Positions 8,295 to 18,952 of a stretch of DNA of 64,000 nucleotides are shown one piece after another. Source of the stretch: Rhodobacteraceae bacterium NBU2976. GTDB taxonomy: Bacteria > Pseudomonadota > Alphaproteobacteria > Rhodobacterales > Rhodobacteraceae. A model generated the notes under the pieces. That model searched no databases. It saw only the letters and a program-made list of their open reading frames with translations, and was not told the origin of the DNA. Position 1 is the first letter of the stretch. The number at the start of each line of letters is the position of its first letter. A program made the position numbers and the translations under genes. The DNA lies in contig JALPRQ010000001.1 in NCBI GenBank assembly GCA_023630215.1, positions 2,170,001-2,234,000 of the forward strand. Reading direction: 5' to 3'.

Positions 8295-9380
8295 TCACTT
8301 TCCCAGACATTCGCGCCACGTCGCCAGCACCGGTTTTGGGGTGCCGTCATAGGCTTCCAGTCCCGTGAAAACCCAAGCCTTGGCGAGGTCGCGAAAGGCG
8401 GTTGGCAAACTGGCCAATGTGCCCTCGTAATCGACGGTGACCCAATTGATCAGGAACGGAAAGTCGTGATCGTTTGCGGATTGCAGCAACATGGTGACGA
8501 ACTCTGATTGTGTCTGAGTATTTGATGGCAAGGGGACCATTCCCATCAAGATACTGTCCGACTGCGCACCGCTTTCTGCGATGGCAACAGGTTTGCCATA
8601 GGAAAGCGCAAGGTCGAAATAGTTGTCGCTTGGGGGATTGGGGTGAAAATACCCATAACGATAAGTCGATAGCGCCAAAATATCGGAATATTCCATCAGG
8701 GCCGCAACGCCGGACTGCTGCAGGAACGCATAGTGTTTGGACCCTTCCTCGATCCCTCTCAGATGTTCGTATTGTATGGTGGAGAATACCGGCAGATTGG
8801 GGTGGACCTGCTTCACCGCGTTATAGACGGTGGCGTTGAGTTGCAGATATTCGACCCATTTCTGTGGGGCTTTGGAAATAAGGATGTTCGATTCAATGCC
8901 AATCGCCAGAAATGCAGGATCGAAATAGGCAATCGCAGCAAGCGTATAGGCGACAAAAGCATCTATTACATCGGGATCGTTAAAGGGTTTGTCCTGCCAT
9001 TCATCGGGAAGGGGTTGGCCTTCGCCACTTTTGGTCCAGGCGAGTGCGAGGTTGGATCGTGTCATGTCGAGCGGAGTAAGCGCCAGCAGGATTGGCATAT
9101 CAGGTGGTGTTCGCTCGCGCCGGGACGTCCATTCACGCATCAAATGATCAGGAAATGGCTGGTTGGCGAGGGCTTCGACCCAGGGAACGCCATTATCGAA
9201 ATGATGAAGGATAATATTTCCGTTTTCGGCAATGAAATCATAAGCGCGATCAAGACCGTCTAGCGACAGATCAGGGGGCCAAGGCGAAAAGCCAAGCCGC
9301 GTAGAAAATTCGTCCGGGTCACATATCTCGGCGGCGGCCAGATTGGCGATCAGGCAGACAGTAAAAGTAAGTATCCTCAT
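8295..9380 (-). CDS. Secreted glycoside-hydrolase-like protein (TIM-barrel type, family uncertain)
   Basis: A 361-residue protein with a clear signal peptide (MRILTFTVCLIANLAAAEIC). I chose the ATG at 9380 because it starts exactly at this peptide. The body looks like a glycosidase TIM barrel: ENGNIILHHFDNGVPWVEAL, FLAIGIESN with a possible acid/base Glu, DILALSTYRYGYF and PVAIAESGAQSD with a possible nucleophile Glu near a strand end, then FLINWVTVDYEG. I cannot place it in a numbered GH family. It probably acts in the periplasm or outside the cell. It ends flush against the CCA of tRNA-His and has no carbohydrate operon around it. Confidence 0.62.
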   Translation of the reverse strand: MRILTFTVCLIANLAAAEICDPDEFSTRLGFSPWPPDLSLDGLDRAYDFIAENGNIILHHFDNGVPWVEALANQPFPDHLMREWTSRRERTPPDMPILLALTPLDMTRSNLALAWTKSGEGQPLPDEWQDKPFNDPDVIDAFVAYTLAAIAYFDPAFLAIGIESNILISKAPQKWVEYLQLNATVYNAVKQVHPNLPVFSTIQYEHLRGIEEGSKHYAFLQQSGVAALMEYSDILALSTYRYGYFHPNPPSDNYFDLALSYGKPVAIAESGAQSDSILMGMVPLPSNTQTQSEFVTMLLQSANDHDFPFLINWVTVDYEGTLASLPTAFRDLAKAWVFTGLEAYDGTPKPVLATWRECLGK

Positions 9381-9503
9381 CCGGCAAGCATAGTGACATG
9401 TTTCCCTCGTGCAACGCTGCAAATCGACACAAGTTTCGTCGGAAATGGACTGGCATATCGACCCGCACCGACCTAGTCTTCTGGCAAATATCAAAGGTGT
9501 ATC

Positions 9504-10907
9504 ATGACGAAACTGACCAATCATCCATCAACCGCTGACATGCAGGCCTCGGACGCCCGGCATCACCTTCATCCGTTCACCGATAACCCGGTGATCAATG
9601 CGCGGGGCGCGCGGGTAATCACGCGGGCCGAAGGAGTTTATGTTTATGACAGCGAGGGCAACCGGATGCTGGATGGCATGGCGGGATTGTGGTGTTGCAA
9701 CATCGGTTATGGACGCACAGAACTGGCCGAGGTTGCGTATCGCCAGATGCAGGAATTGCCGTTTTACAACACCTTCTTCATGACCAGCCACCCGCCGGTG
9801 ATTGCGCTGGCGGAAAAACTGGCCGAACTGATGCCCGGTGACCTAAACCGCGTATTTTTCAGTAGCGGCGGGTCGGATGCGAATGACACGAATATCCGGT
9901 TGGTGCGGCATTACTGGGCCTCGCAGGGGAAGCCAGAGAAGTCGATCATAATTTCGCGTTGGAATGGGTATCATGGGTCTACGATGGGGGGCGGCTCGCT
10001 TGGTGGGATGAAGGGGATTCATGCGCAGGGCGGTTTGCCAATTCCTGACATCGTGCATATCGACCAGCCCTATTGGTACGCCGAAGGCGGCGACATGACG
10101 CCCGAAGAATTTGGTCTGGCCCGCGCGCGCCTGCTGGAGGAAACGATTGATCGGGTGGGCGAGGACCGCGTCGCAGCCTTTATCGCGGAACCTGTGCAAG
10201 GTGCGGGTGGTGTGATCATTCCGCCCGACACATATTGGCCAGAAATCCAGCGGATATGTGATGAGCGCAACATTCTGTTGATCGCTGACGAGGTGATCAC
10301 GGCATTCGGGCGGACTGGCAACTGGTTTGGCTCGGACACCTACAATATCCGCCCCGACATCATGACCATCGCCAAAGGATTGTCGTCGGGCTACCAACCG
10401 ATTGGCGGCTCGGTCGTCAGCGAGAAAGTGTGCGAGGTGCTGGACGCGGGCGGAGAGTTCGCCCATGGCTACACCTATTCCGGTCATCCGGTCGCAGCGG
10501 CAGTGGCGCTGGAAAACCTGCGGATCATGCAGGAGGAAAAGATCGTCGACACAGTGCGGGACGACACACAGCATTACATGGCCAAAAAATGGGCGACGCT
10601 TGCGGATCATCCGCTGGTCGGCGAGGCCCGGATCAAAGGGATGATGGGTGCGATAGAATTGACCCCCGACGCCAGCGCCCGCGCGCCGTTTGCCGCCGAC
10701 GCCGGGACCGTCGGCTATATCTGCCGCGAACATTGTTTCGCCAACGGTCTGGTGATGCGGCATGTGTATGATCGTATGATCATCTCGCCTCCCTTGGTGA
10801 TTTCGCATGGTGAGATTGACGAGCTGGTCGAAAAAGCGTGGATGTGTCTGGACCTGACTCTGAAGGATGTGAAAGCGCAGGGCCTGATGGTCGCTGGACA
10901 GCGCTGA
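9504..10907 (+). CDS. Class III (omega) PLP-dependent aminotransferase
   Basis: A 467-residue fold-type I aminotransferase. The PLP Schiff-base lysine is K291 (TIAKGLSSGYQPIGG) and the cofactor Asp is in LLIADEVITAFGRTGNWFG (residues 258-276); GLWCCNIGYG and FFSSGGSDANDT are typical of omega-amine/putrescine-pyruvate transaminases. It overlaps the following deacetylase gene (TGATG). That partner family includes acetylpolyamine amidohydrolases, so the likely substrate is a diamine or omega-amino acid; this is inferred from context. A divergent secreted protein lies upstream. Confidence 0.88.
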   Translation: MTKLTNHPSTADMQASDARHHLHPFTDNPVINARGARVITRAEGVYVYDSEGNRMLDGMAGLWCCNIGYGRTELAEVAYRQMQELPFYNTFFMTSHPPVIALAEKLAELMPGDLNRVFFSSGGSDANDTNIRLVRHYWASQGKPEKSIIISRWNGYHGSTMGGGSLGGMKGIHAQGGLPIPDIVHIDQPYWYAEGGDMTPEEFGLARARLLEETIDRVGEDRVAAFIAEPVQGAGGVIIPPDTYWPEIQRICDERNILLIADEVITAFGRTGNWFGSDTYNIRPDIMTIAKGLSSGYQPIGGSVVSEKVCEVLDAGGEFAHGYTYSGHPVAAAVALENLRIMQEEKIVDTVRDDTQHYMAKKWATLADHPLVGEARIKGMMGAIELTPDASARAPFAADAGTVGYICREHCFANGLVMRHVYDRMIISPPLVISHGEIDELVEKAWMCLDLTLKDVKAQGLMVAGQR

Positions 10908-12010
10908 TGTCTACGGGGTTCTTCTGGGACGAGCGCTGTTTTTGGCATTCCGGCGGAAATTACGCCCTGACGGTGCCGGTTGGCGGGCTGGTTCAGCCGC
11001 TCGCCGCGGGTGGTTTGCCGGAGAACCCCGAGACGAAGCGACGGTTCAAGAACCTGCTGGATGTGACCGGGCTGGCGGGTGATCTGGATTGCCGCTCGGC
11101 TGAACCGGCGACTTATGCGGACCTGAACCGTGTACATCCCGACAGTTATCTGTCTGAATTTAAACATCTGTCGGATGCGAAGGGTGGCGAGATGGGCTTG
11201 CGCACCCCATTCGGCCCGGGTGGCTATGACATCGCGGCGTTGTCGGCGGGGTTGGTCAAACATGCGCTGCTGTCGGTGCTGAAGGGCCAGCTCCAAAATG
11301 CCTATGCCCTGTCGCGACCACCGGGGCATCACGCCCTGCCCGACTGGTCAAATGGCTTTTGCTTGTTCAACAATATCGCCGTCGCGATCGAGGCGGCAAA
11401 GGCCGAAGGTTTGGCTGCCCGCGTCGCCGTCGTCGATTGGGACGTCCATCACGGCAACGGCACGGAGGCGATATTTTACGACCGCGACGATGTGTTGACG
11501 ATTTCTATTCATCAGGATCGGAATTATCCGCTGGACACTGGCCAGCCAGAGGCCCGCGGCAACGGCGTGGGCGAAGGGTTCAATATCAATATCCCCCTAC
11601 CACCGGGAGCAGGGCACACCACCTACCTTGACGCAATGCGCCGTATTGTGCGCCCTGCGCTGGCGGATTATGCGCCGGAAGTGATTATCGTGGCCTGCGG
11701 TTTCGATGCGTCGGGCGTTGACCCGTTGTCGCGGATGCTGTGCCACGCCGAAACCTTCCGCGAAATGACGCGAGAGGTCATGGACGCCGCCAAAAATTGT
11801 AACGGACGATTGGTGATGGCGCATGAGGGGGGCTATTCCGAACTCCACGTCCCCTTCTGTGGCCATGCGGTGCTGGAAGAAATGTCCGGCAGCAAAATCA
11901 CCGCGCCTGACCCATTGCTACCCCGGATCAGCGGCCAACAGCCCAGTGCGGAAATGGAGGCAGTATTCGCCGGTCAGATCACTGCGCTGGCCCGCCATTT
12001 CAGATTTTGA
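10907..12010 (+). CDS. Class II histone-deacetylase-like amidohydrolase (acetylpolyamine amidohydrolase type)
   Basis: A 367-residue arginase/deacetylase-fold enzyme. The tandem catalytic histidines are in RPPGHHALPDW (H141, H142), the zinc site is DWDVHHGNGT (D179, H181) plus the Asp of CGFDASGVDPLS, and HEGGYSE is near the C-terminus. Bacterial members remove acetyl groups from acetylated polyamines or similar amines. The start is set by the TGATG overlap with the aminotransferase, so the two are translationally coupled. Inferred pathway: deacetylation, then transamination of the freed amine. The gene ends shortly before an unrelated parA. Confidence 0.87.
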   Translation: MSTGFFWDERCFWHSGGNYALTVPVGGLVQPLAAGGLPENPETKRRFKNLLDVTGLAGDLDCRSAEPATYADLNRVHPDSYLSEFKHLSDAKGGEMGLRTPFGPGGYDIAALSAGLVKHALLSVLKGQLQNAYALSRPPGHHALPDWSNGFCLFNNIAVAIEAAKAEGLAARVAVVDWDVHHGNGTEAIFYDRDDVLTISIHQDRNYPLDTGQPEARGNGVGEGFNINIPLPPGAGHTTYLDAMRRIVRPALADYAPEVIIVACGFDASGVDPLSRMLCHAETFREMTREVMDAAKNCNGRLVMAHEGGYSELHVPFCGHAVLEEMSGSKITAPDPLLPRISGQQPSAEMEAVFAGQITALARHFRF

Positions 12011-12067
12011 CGCAGATCATTCCCCGTTAACCAATCTTACGATAGGGTGACAGCAGGAGGGCTGATC

Positions 12068-12697
12068 ATGGGCTATGTCATTGCATTCGTTCAACAAAAG
12101 GGCAGTTCCGGGAAAACCACAATCCTTAGCCATCTAGCGCATAGCTGGGCGCATCACGGGAGATCGGTGGAATTGATCGATCTGGACCCGAAACAAACGC
12201 TGGCCCATTGGGGGGTCAAGAATCGCGAGGTTGATATGAACCTCAAGCAATCCAAGCAGTGGCATGCCGCCACTGATATCCGCGAAAGTCGCGAGAACCA
12301 CGACATCACGCTGGTTGATTGCCCCTCTAACCCCGGCACATTGCTGCACTCTGTGGTACGCGAAGCGGATCTGATCCTCGCCCCCTGTTCCCCAACAGAT
12401 TTCGGCGTATGGGGGATCAGCACTGTGATGCAGACCTGCAAGGACGAGGGCAAAATCTGCCGGGTGATCATGAACTCTGCTGGCCATCATACGGACAAAG
12501 ACAAATCCGAAACCGAAAAAATGCTGGAGACACGCGGCGCTGATGTTCTGGACAGCCACCTGTCGCACCGCGCCGAATTTGCCACAGGGTTTCTGGCGGA
12601 TTATGCCCAACCCACCCGTCAAACCAAATCGACCGCCTATTCAGAAATCGAAAATCTTAGGATGGAAATCGATGCGCTTTTGGCCAATATGGGGTGA
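12068..12697 (+). CDS. Orphan ParA/MinD-like ATPase
   Basis: A 209-residue deviant-Walker ATPase. The P-loop is FVQQKGSSGKTTILSHLA (KGSSGKTT, with the signature lysine), motif A' is ELIDLDPKQTLAHWG and the switch region is ITLVDCPSNPG. No ParB, parS-like site or replication gene is nearby, so it is not an obvious partition cassette. This short ParA type (VirC1-like) is common as a chromosomal orphan and may position a protein cargo. AGGAGG at 12055-12060 fixes the ATG at 12068 rather than 12047. A GNAT gene starts at the very next base after its TGA. Confidence 0.85.
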   Translation: MGYVIAFVQQKGSSGKTTILSHLAHSWAHHGRSVELIDLDPKQTLAHWGVKNREVDMNLKQSKQWHAATDIRESRENHDITLVDCPSNPGTLLHSVVREADLILAPCSPTDFGVWGISTVMQTCKDEGKICRVIMNSAGHHTDKDKSETEKMLETRGADVLDSHLSHRAEFATGFLADYAQPTRQTKSTAYSEIENLRMEIDALLANMG

Positions 12698-13246
12698 ATG
12701 AAACTGATAACAGACAGGCTGGTGCTGAGGCATTTCCGGGCAGATGATGCTGCGGCATTTGCGGCGCTGAATGCTGACCCGACGGTCATGCGCTATTTTC
12801 CGAGCACCCTGACGCGGGAGGTTTCGGACGGTTTCCTTGCCAAGATTATCGACTATTACAAGGACCACCCAGACGGTTGGTTGGCTGCCGAAGCCGAGGG
12901 AGCGTTCATCGGTTTTATCGGTACATCGGAAATCGGCTATGAAACACCCTTTACTCCCGCGACCGAGGTTGGTTGGCGTCTGATCCCGTCGGTTTGGGGT
13001 AAAGGTTATGCGACAGAGGGCGCGCGGGCCTGTCTGGACGCGGCGTTTGCACACGGCCTTGATCAGGTCGTCGCGATGACAACGGTCCAGAACACGCCGT
13101 CACAGCGGGTGATGCAGCGGCTGGGGATGCGGTATGATCCGATGGATGATTTCGATCATCCAAGTCTGCCCCCCGAAAGCCCATTGCTGCGCCATGTATT
13201 ATACCGGATTAATCGCGAAGAATGGCTTGCGTCCGGGACGGGCTGA
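12698..13246 (+). CDS. GNAT family N-acetyltransferase (RimJ/RimL type)
   Basis: A 182-residue acetyltransferase with the RimJ/RimL-like opening [20 protein letters not shown], the acetyl-CoA loop region [19 protein letters not shown] (residues 92-110) and [15 protein letters not shown], which packs against CoA. The acceptor is unknown. It starts immediately after the ParA stop codon and is probably co-translated, which hints that the ParA/GNAT pair is a functional unit. Confidence 0.88.
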   Translation: MKLITDRLVLRHFRADDAAAFAALNADPTVMRYFPSTLTREVSDGFLAKIIDYYKDHPDGWLAAEAEGAFIGFIGTSEIGYETPFTPATEVGWRLIPSVWGKGYATEGARACLDAAFAHGLDQVVAMTTVQNTPSQRVMQRLGMRYDPMDDFDHPSLPPESPLLRHVLYRINREEWLASGTG

Positions 13247-13283
13247 TTTATTATCCATGGAAAATATTCGTGGGAGGGTTCAC

Positions 13284-13979
13284 GTGAAGAAAGTTTATGA
13301 AAACGCTGCCGCGGCGCTCGACGGTGTGCTGTTTGACGGCATGCTGATCGCCGCGGGCGGGTTTGGCCTGTGCGGCATCCCCGAACTGCTGATCGACGGG
13401 ATCCGGCAGGCGGGGACCAAGGACCTGACATTTGCGTCCAACAATGCCGGGGTGGATGATTTCGGCCTAGGTCTGTTATTGCAAACCAAGCAGGTGAAAA
13501 AGATGATCTCGTCCTATGTGGGCGAGAATGATGAATTCATGCGCCAGTACCTGTCGGGCGAGCTGGAGCTGGAGTTTAATCCACAGGGCACATTGGCTGA
13601 ACGGATGCGCGCCGGTGGTGCGGGTATCCCCGGATTCTACACCAAAACCGGCGTTGGCACCGTGATTGCCGAAGGCAAAGAGCATAAGGAATTCAACGGT
13701 GAAACCTACATCATGGAGGAAGGCATCTTTGCTGACCTGTCCATCGTGAAGGCGTGGAAAGGCGACGCGCAAGGGAACCTTGTTTACCGTAAAACCGCGC
13801 GAAACTTTAACCCACCGGCCGCAACCTGCGGCAAGATTTGTATCGCCGAGGTCGAAGAAATCGTGCCAGTTGGTTCGCTGGACCCGGATTGCATCCACAC
13901 TCCCGGCATTTTTGTGCACCGGATCATTCAAGGCGAGCACGAGAAGCGCATCGAACAACGCACTGTGAGGGAGAAATGA
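13284..13979 (+). CDS. scoA: 3-oxoacid CoA-transferase subunit A
   Basis: A 231-residue alpha subunit of succinyl-CoA:3-ketoacid (acetoacetate) CoA-transferase. It carries [16 protein letters not shown] near residues 27-42, SYVGENDEF, and the glycine-rich CoA region [15 protein letters not shown] chose the GTG at 13284 because GGGAGGG lies 6-12 bases upstream and the protein then begins VKKVYENAA as in relatives; the open frame extends far upstream without support. The enzyme activates acetoacetate for ketone body or PHB use. Its partner scoB normally follows at once, but here a 98-residue gene lies between them. Confidence 0.93.
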   Translation: MKKVYENAAAALDGVLFDGMLIAAGGFGLCGIPELLIDGIRQAGTKDLTFASNNAGVDDFGLGLLLQTKQVKKMISSYVGENDEFMRQYLSGELELEFNPQGTLAERMRAGGAGIPGFYTKTGVGTVIAEGKEHKEFNGETYIMEEGIFADLSIVKAWKGDAQGNLVYRKTARNFNPPAATCGKICIAEVEEIVPVGSLDPDCIHTPGIFVHRIIQGEHEKRIEQRTVREK

Positions 13980-13981
13980 TA

Positions 13982-14278
13982 ATGGAACAGAAAATTACAG
14001 CTACACCAGAACAACTGGTCAGTGATGGCGAATATACAGCCAGTTCGGCTCTTGCACGAGCAAAAGTAAAAATTGATGAGCAATTCGGTGAAGGGTACGC
14101 TAAGAGCCACCCAGAACTCGTTGGGCACTTTATTTGCGCCGCTGTATCCAGCAATTGTGCTTTAGTTACTGCACAAATTTCTGAAAGGGCTGCAATTAGT
14201 CAAACTGATGCATTGAACCGGATAGCAGAAGCAATCGAAGAACATAATCGGGGGAATAAGTATGCCCTGGGATCGTAA
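13982..14278 (+). CDS. Uncharacterised 98-residue protein inserted in the sco operon
   Basis: I do not recognise this protein. It begins [12 protein letters not shown] and is predicted to be mostly helical ([34 protein letters not shown]), with two cysteines and no signal peptide or membrane segment. An ATG at 13976, overlapping the scoA stop, is an alternative start. The gene is visibly richer in A and T than scoA and scoB and uses different codons (TTA, AAA, ATT, GAA). It fits exactly between scoA and scoB, overlaps scoB by 17 bases and contributes the GGGGG ribosome-binding region of scoB. This looks like a recent acquisition into an intact operon. The reading frame is clean over its whole length, so a real gene is likely. 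Confidence 0.68.
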   Translation: MEQKITATPEQLVSDGEYTASSALARAKVKIDEQFGEGYAKSHPELVGHFICAAVSSNCALVTAQISERAAISQTDALNRIAEAIEEHNRGNKYALGS

Positions 14279-14888
14279 CCAAATGGCCGCCCGGGCGGCG
14301 CAGGAACTTGAAGATGGCACCTATGTGAACCTTGGCATCGGCATTCCGACGTTGGTGTCGAACTATATCCCCGACGGGATCGACGTGACCTTGCAGTCGG
14401 AAAACGGGATGCTGGGCATGGGCCCCTTCCCGACCGAGGCTGAAATCGACGCGGACCTGATCAATGCTGGCAAGCAGACGATCACGGAACTGGATCGGAC
14501 CAGCTATTTTTCGTCATCCGACAGTTTCGGGATGATCCGGGGTGGCAAGATCGCGATGGCGATCCTTGGCGCGATGGAAGTGGCTGAAAACGGGGACCTC
14601 GCCAACTGGATGATCCCGGGCAAGCTGGTGAAGGGCATGGGTGGGGCTATGGACCTTGTGGCCGGGGTGCAGCGTGTGGTTGTGATCATGGATCACACGA
14701 ATAAACATGGTGAGAGCAAGCTGTTGAAGACCTGCACCCTGCCGCTGACCGGAACGCAGGTGGTGGATCGGATTATCACCAACCTCGGCGTGTTTGACGT
14801 GGTCGAGGGCGGTTTGAAGATCGTCGAAATGGCGGACGGTGTCACCCGTGCTGACATCGAAGCCGCGACCGAGGCTGCGCTGGTTTAG
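14262..14888 (+). CDS. scoB: 3-oxoacid CoA-transferase subunit B
   Basis: A 208-residue beta subunit. [13 protein letters not shown] contains the catalytic glutamate (E47 of the SENG motif) that forms the glutamyl-CoA intermediate. [17 protein letters not shown] and GGAMDLVAG are typical. The start ATG at 14262 follows GGGGGAATA and lies inside the 3' end of the inserted small gene. The TAG interlocks with the TAA of the convergent xseA in TTAG. Confidence 0.94.
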   Translation: MPWDRNQMAARAAQELEDGTYVNLGIGIPTLVSNYIPDGIDVTLQSENGMLGMGPFPTEAEIDADLINAGKQTITELDRTSYFSSSDSFGMIRGGKIAMAILGAMEVAENGDLANWMIPGKLVKGMGGAMDLVAGVQRVVVIMDHTNKHGESKLLKTCTLPLTGTQVVDRIITNLGVFDVVEGGLKIVEMADGVTRADIEAATEAALV

Positions 14889-16306
14889 AATAGCGAGCCC
14901 TGCGGATCATCCGATTTGGGTTTTTTGGGGGGCGTCACTTTAGGCGCCCCTTTTTGTTGACTGACAGGCAGTTTACCGTCGGCAAATTCAATCTGCATCT
15001 CTGCCGTCGCGTTAGCCTTGCGCGTGATCACGCCGTCCGGCCCGTGTATCACGGCATAGCCCCGTTCCAGCGTACTACGATAGCTGAGCGTGTCGAGCGT
15101 GCGGGCCAGCGCGGTTAGCTGCCGTTGTGGCTCGGCCATTCGCCGGGACAGCGCAGGTGTCAGTCGGGTAACCCAACCGGACAGCTCGCGCCGCCGGTTC
15201 TGCACGTCGCGCAACAAGGTCTGTGGACGCAAACGATCCGCGCCGCGTTGCGACAGCTGTGCGCGCTTGCGGTGCGTCAGGTTGGACAAAGCCATCGGGA
15301 GACGCATCACCAGACCGTCCAGCCTCTGCGCCTTTTCACCCATGATTGCATCAGGGCGGGGCAAAGCACGGCCCAGATCGCGCAATCGCTGGCGGCGTTG
15401 ATCCAACATCCGCGCCACGGCGCGACGGCGGCGTTCTTCCAGCGTTGCCACATGCGCAGACAGGTCCGCGCGCACCGGGACAGCCATTTCCGCCGCAGCG
15501 GTTGGTGTCGGTGCGCGCCTGTCAGACGCAAAATCAATCAATGTTGTATCGGTTTCATGTCCGACGGCCGAGATCAGGGGGATGTCACTTGCCGCAGCAG
15601 CACGGACCACGATTTCCTCGTTAAAGCCCCACAGATCCTCCAGCGAGCCCCCGCCCCGCGCCACGATCAGAACGTCGGGGCGTGGCAACTCGCCATCCGG
15701 CGTTAGCGCGTTGAAACCCCGAATTGCGGCAGCGACTTCCACCGCGCATTTTTCGCCTTGAACCGCGACGGGCCAGAGCAGAACTTTGCGCGGGAATCGA
15801 TCCCGCAGGCGGTGCAAAATATCGCGGATCACCGCACCGGACGGTGATGTGACCACACCGATCACTTCGGGCAAGTAGGGCAGCGGGCGTTTGCGTCCCT
15901 CGTCAAACAGCCCCTCCGCCGCCAATGCCTTGCGGCGTTTATCGAGCATCGCCATCAACGCCCCAACCCCGGCGGGCGCGATATCCTCGATCACCAGCTG
16001 ATAGCGGCTTTGGCCGGGGAAGGTCGTGAGGCGCCCGGTCGCGACAACCTCCATCCCTTCCTCCGGCTGGGTGCGAAGGCCCGCCGCGACACCTTTCCAG
16101 ATGACACTGGCCAACACGGCGCGATCATCCTTCAGGTCCAGATAGAGATGCCCGGATTTGGGGTGGGAAACGCGGCCAACCTCACCCCGGATACGGACGT
16201 GGCTGAACTCTCCCTCGATCATGCGTTTCACCGCGCCGGAAATTTCCGAAACCGAAAACTCGGGCGCGTTTTGACCGGGGGTCGGGTCGTCAATCAGGTC
16301 GGACAT
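14885..16306 (-). CDS. xseA: Exodeoxyribonuclease VII large subunit
   Basis: A 473-residue protein with an N-terminal OB-fold domain ([28 protein letters not shown]), the conserved catalytic core ([40 protein letters not shown]) and a long arginine-rich coiled-coil C-terminus ([16 protein letters not shown]). Exo VII degrades single-stranded DNA together with XseB, which is not in the window. Of two adjacent ATGs the second (16306) has better spacing to AAGGA. It is divergent from purD and its 3' end carries the sco terminator. Confidence 0.94.
   Translation of the reverse strand: MSDLIDDPTPGQNAPEFSVSEISGAVKRMIEGEFSHVRIRGEVGRVSHPKSGHLYLDLKDDRAVLASVIWKGVAAGLRTQPEEGMEVVATGRLTTFPGQSRYQLVIEDIAPAGVGALMAMLDKRRKALAAEGLFDEGRKRPLPYLPEVIGVVTSPSGAVIRDILHRLRDRFPRKVLLWPVAVQGEKCAVEVAAAIRGFNALTPDGELPRPDVLIVARGGGSLEDLWGFNEEIVVRAAAASDIPLISAVGHETDTTLIDFASDRRAPTPTAAAEMAVPVRADLSAHVATLEERRRRAVARMLDQRRQRLRDLGRALPRPDAIMGEKAQRLDGLVMRLPMALSNLTHRKRAQLSQRGADRLRPQTLLRDVQNRRRELSGWVTRLTPALSRRMAEPQRQLTALARTLDTLSYRSTLERGYAVIHGPDGVITRKANATAEMQIEFADGKLPVSQQKGAPKVTPPKKPKSDDPQGSLF
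14929..14955 (+). terminator. Rho-independent terminator of the sco operon, inside xseA
   Basis: On the plus strand GGGGCG (14929-14934), a 10-base loop and CGCCCC (14945-14950) are followed by TTTTT. This is a good intrinsic terminator about 40 bases after the scoB stop. It lies wholly within the last codons of the convergent xseA gene. Confidence 0.75.
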
Positions 16307-16377
16307 CATCTTCCTTGCAACTAACTCTTCGCAACCTTAGAACGACCCGCAACAAAACCCAAGAGACGGAGTGCGCC

Positions 16378-17640
16378 ATGAACATCCTAATTCTCGGATC
16401 CGGAGGGCGCGAACATGCGCTGGCATGGGCGATTGCGCAAAATCCGAAATGTGATCAACTGTTCTGCGCCCCCGGAAATGCCGGGATCGCGCAAGTGGCC
16501 GAATGTGTCGCGATTGATCCGACAGATGGCGACGCTGTTGTCGAATTCTGCGATGCCGAAAGCATCGGTTTTGTGGTGATCGGGCCCGAAGCGCCACTGG
16601 CCGCAGGCGTGGCCGACCGCTTGCGCGGCGCGGGTATTCTGACGTTCGGCCCCTCGCAAGCGGCGGCCCAGTTGGAGGCATCCAAAGCCTTCACCAAAGA
16701 AATCTGTGACGCCTGTAGTGCCCCCACCGCGGGATATGCGCGCTTCACCGATCTGGCGGCAGCGAAGGCGTATGTGCAGGAACAGGGTGCTCCCATTGTG
16801 ATCAAAGCCGACGGTCTGGCCGCCGGCAAAGGCGTGACGGTGGCGATGGACCTGCCGACGGCCCTCGCCGCCCTTGACGATTGTTTCGATGGCGCGTTTG
16901 GGGATGCCGGTGCAGAAGTGGTGATCGAAGAATTTATGGAGGGTGAGGAAGCCTCGTTTTTCATCTTGTCGGACGGCAAAAACATCCTGCCCATCGGGAC
17001 TGCGCAGGACCATAAGCGGGCATTTGACGGGGACGAAGGGCCGAACACTGGGGGCATGGGTGCTTACTCCCCGGCCCCGATTATGGATAGGTCAGTGACG
17101 CAAAAGGCGCTCGATGAGATCGTGAAACCCACCATTGCCGAGATGGCGCGGCGTGGGACGCCTTATCAGGGTGTCCTCTATGCCGGGTTTATGATCAAGG
17201 ACGGGCAGCCGCGACTGGTGGAGTATAACGTCCGCTTTGGCGATCCGGAATGCCAGGTGCTGATGTTACGACTCGGGGCGCAAGCGCTGGACACCCTGCT
17301 GGCCTGTGCCGAAGAACGGCTGGCCGACACGCAGATCAACTGGGCGGATGATCACGCTATGACCGTCGTGATGGCCGCAAACGGTTATCCCGGAGACTAT
17401 ACCAAGGGCGAGGTTATCGGCGGCCTCGACAGTGCCGACGGTAACCCGATGGTGCAGATTTTCCATGCAGGGACTAAGTCCGACAATGGACAGGTCGTAT
17501 CCAACGGCGGGCGTGTTTTGAATATCACGGCGCGTGGGTCCAATCTGCAAGAGGCCCGGGATCGCGCCTATGCCGCGCTAGATGGGATCAACTGGCCCGG
17601 CGGGTTCTATCGCAAAGATATCGGCTGGCGGGCGTTGTAA
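16378..17640 (+). CDS. purD: Phosphoribosylamine--glycine ligase (GARS)
   Basis: A 420-residue ATP-grasp enzyme making glycinamide ribonucleotide, the second step of purine synthesis. It shows MNILILGSGGREHALAWAI at the N-terminus, KADGLAAGKGVTVA, QDHKRAFDGDEGPNTGGMGA and EYNVRFGDPECQ (metal ligands). The ATG at 16378 matches the family start exactly; an earlier in-frame ATG at 16315 is not needed. It is monocistronic and divergent from xseA. Confidence 0.96.
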   Translation: MNILILGSGGREHALAWAIAQNPKCDQLFCAPGNAGIAQVAECVAIDPTDGDAVVEFCDAESIGFVVIGPEAPLAAGVADRLRGAGILTFGPSQAAAQLEASKAFTKEICDACSAPTAGYARFTDLAAAKAYVQEQGAPIVIKADGLAAGKGVTVAMDLPTALAALDDCFDGAFGDAGAEVVIEEFMEGEEASFFILSDGKNILPIGTAQDHKRAFDGDEGPNTGGMGAYSPAPIMDRSVTQKALDEIVKPTIAEMARRGTPYQGVLYAGFMIKDGQPRLVEYNVRFGDPECQVLMLRLGAQALDTLLACAEERLADTQINWADDHAMTVVMAANGYPGDYTKGEVIGGLDSADGNPMVQIFHAGTKSDNGQVVSNGGRVLNITARGSNLQEARDRAYAALDGINWPGGFYRKDIGWRAL

Positions 17641-17754
17641 GCCCGTCACGTATTTGCCACCCCAAATCGCTACGTAAGGGCAAGTGCCAACCCAGCGGCT
17701 GTTCCTTGAATCCGCGCGGGATAAAACACCGCATTCAAGCGTAGAATACCAAAT

Positions 17755-18833
<1,079 letters not shown>

Positions 18834-18952
18834 CTAGCTTGGCAAAACCCAAACGACCAGCCCCTATCACTGCCTCGTCAGATGTTCTCTTTATGTTCAT
18901 TAACCAAACGTAAACAGATGTTTTGAATTTTATCTAAAATTGTGTGAGTTTC

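Noticed and set aside
8218-9400. Integrated element at tRNA-His
   Set aside because: There is no integrase, no repeated tRNA 3' end and no phage or plasmid gene nearby.
9843-10808. Long minus-strand open frame inside the aminotransferase gene
   Set aside because: Antisense shadow; the plus-strand aminotransferase has all family motifs.
12024-12040. Possible CtrA site (TTAACCAATCTTACG) before parA
   Set aside because: The second half site is TACG rather than TTAA, so the match is only partial.
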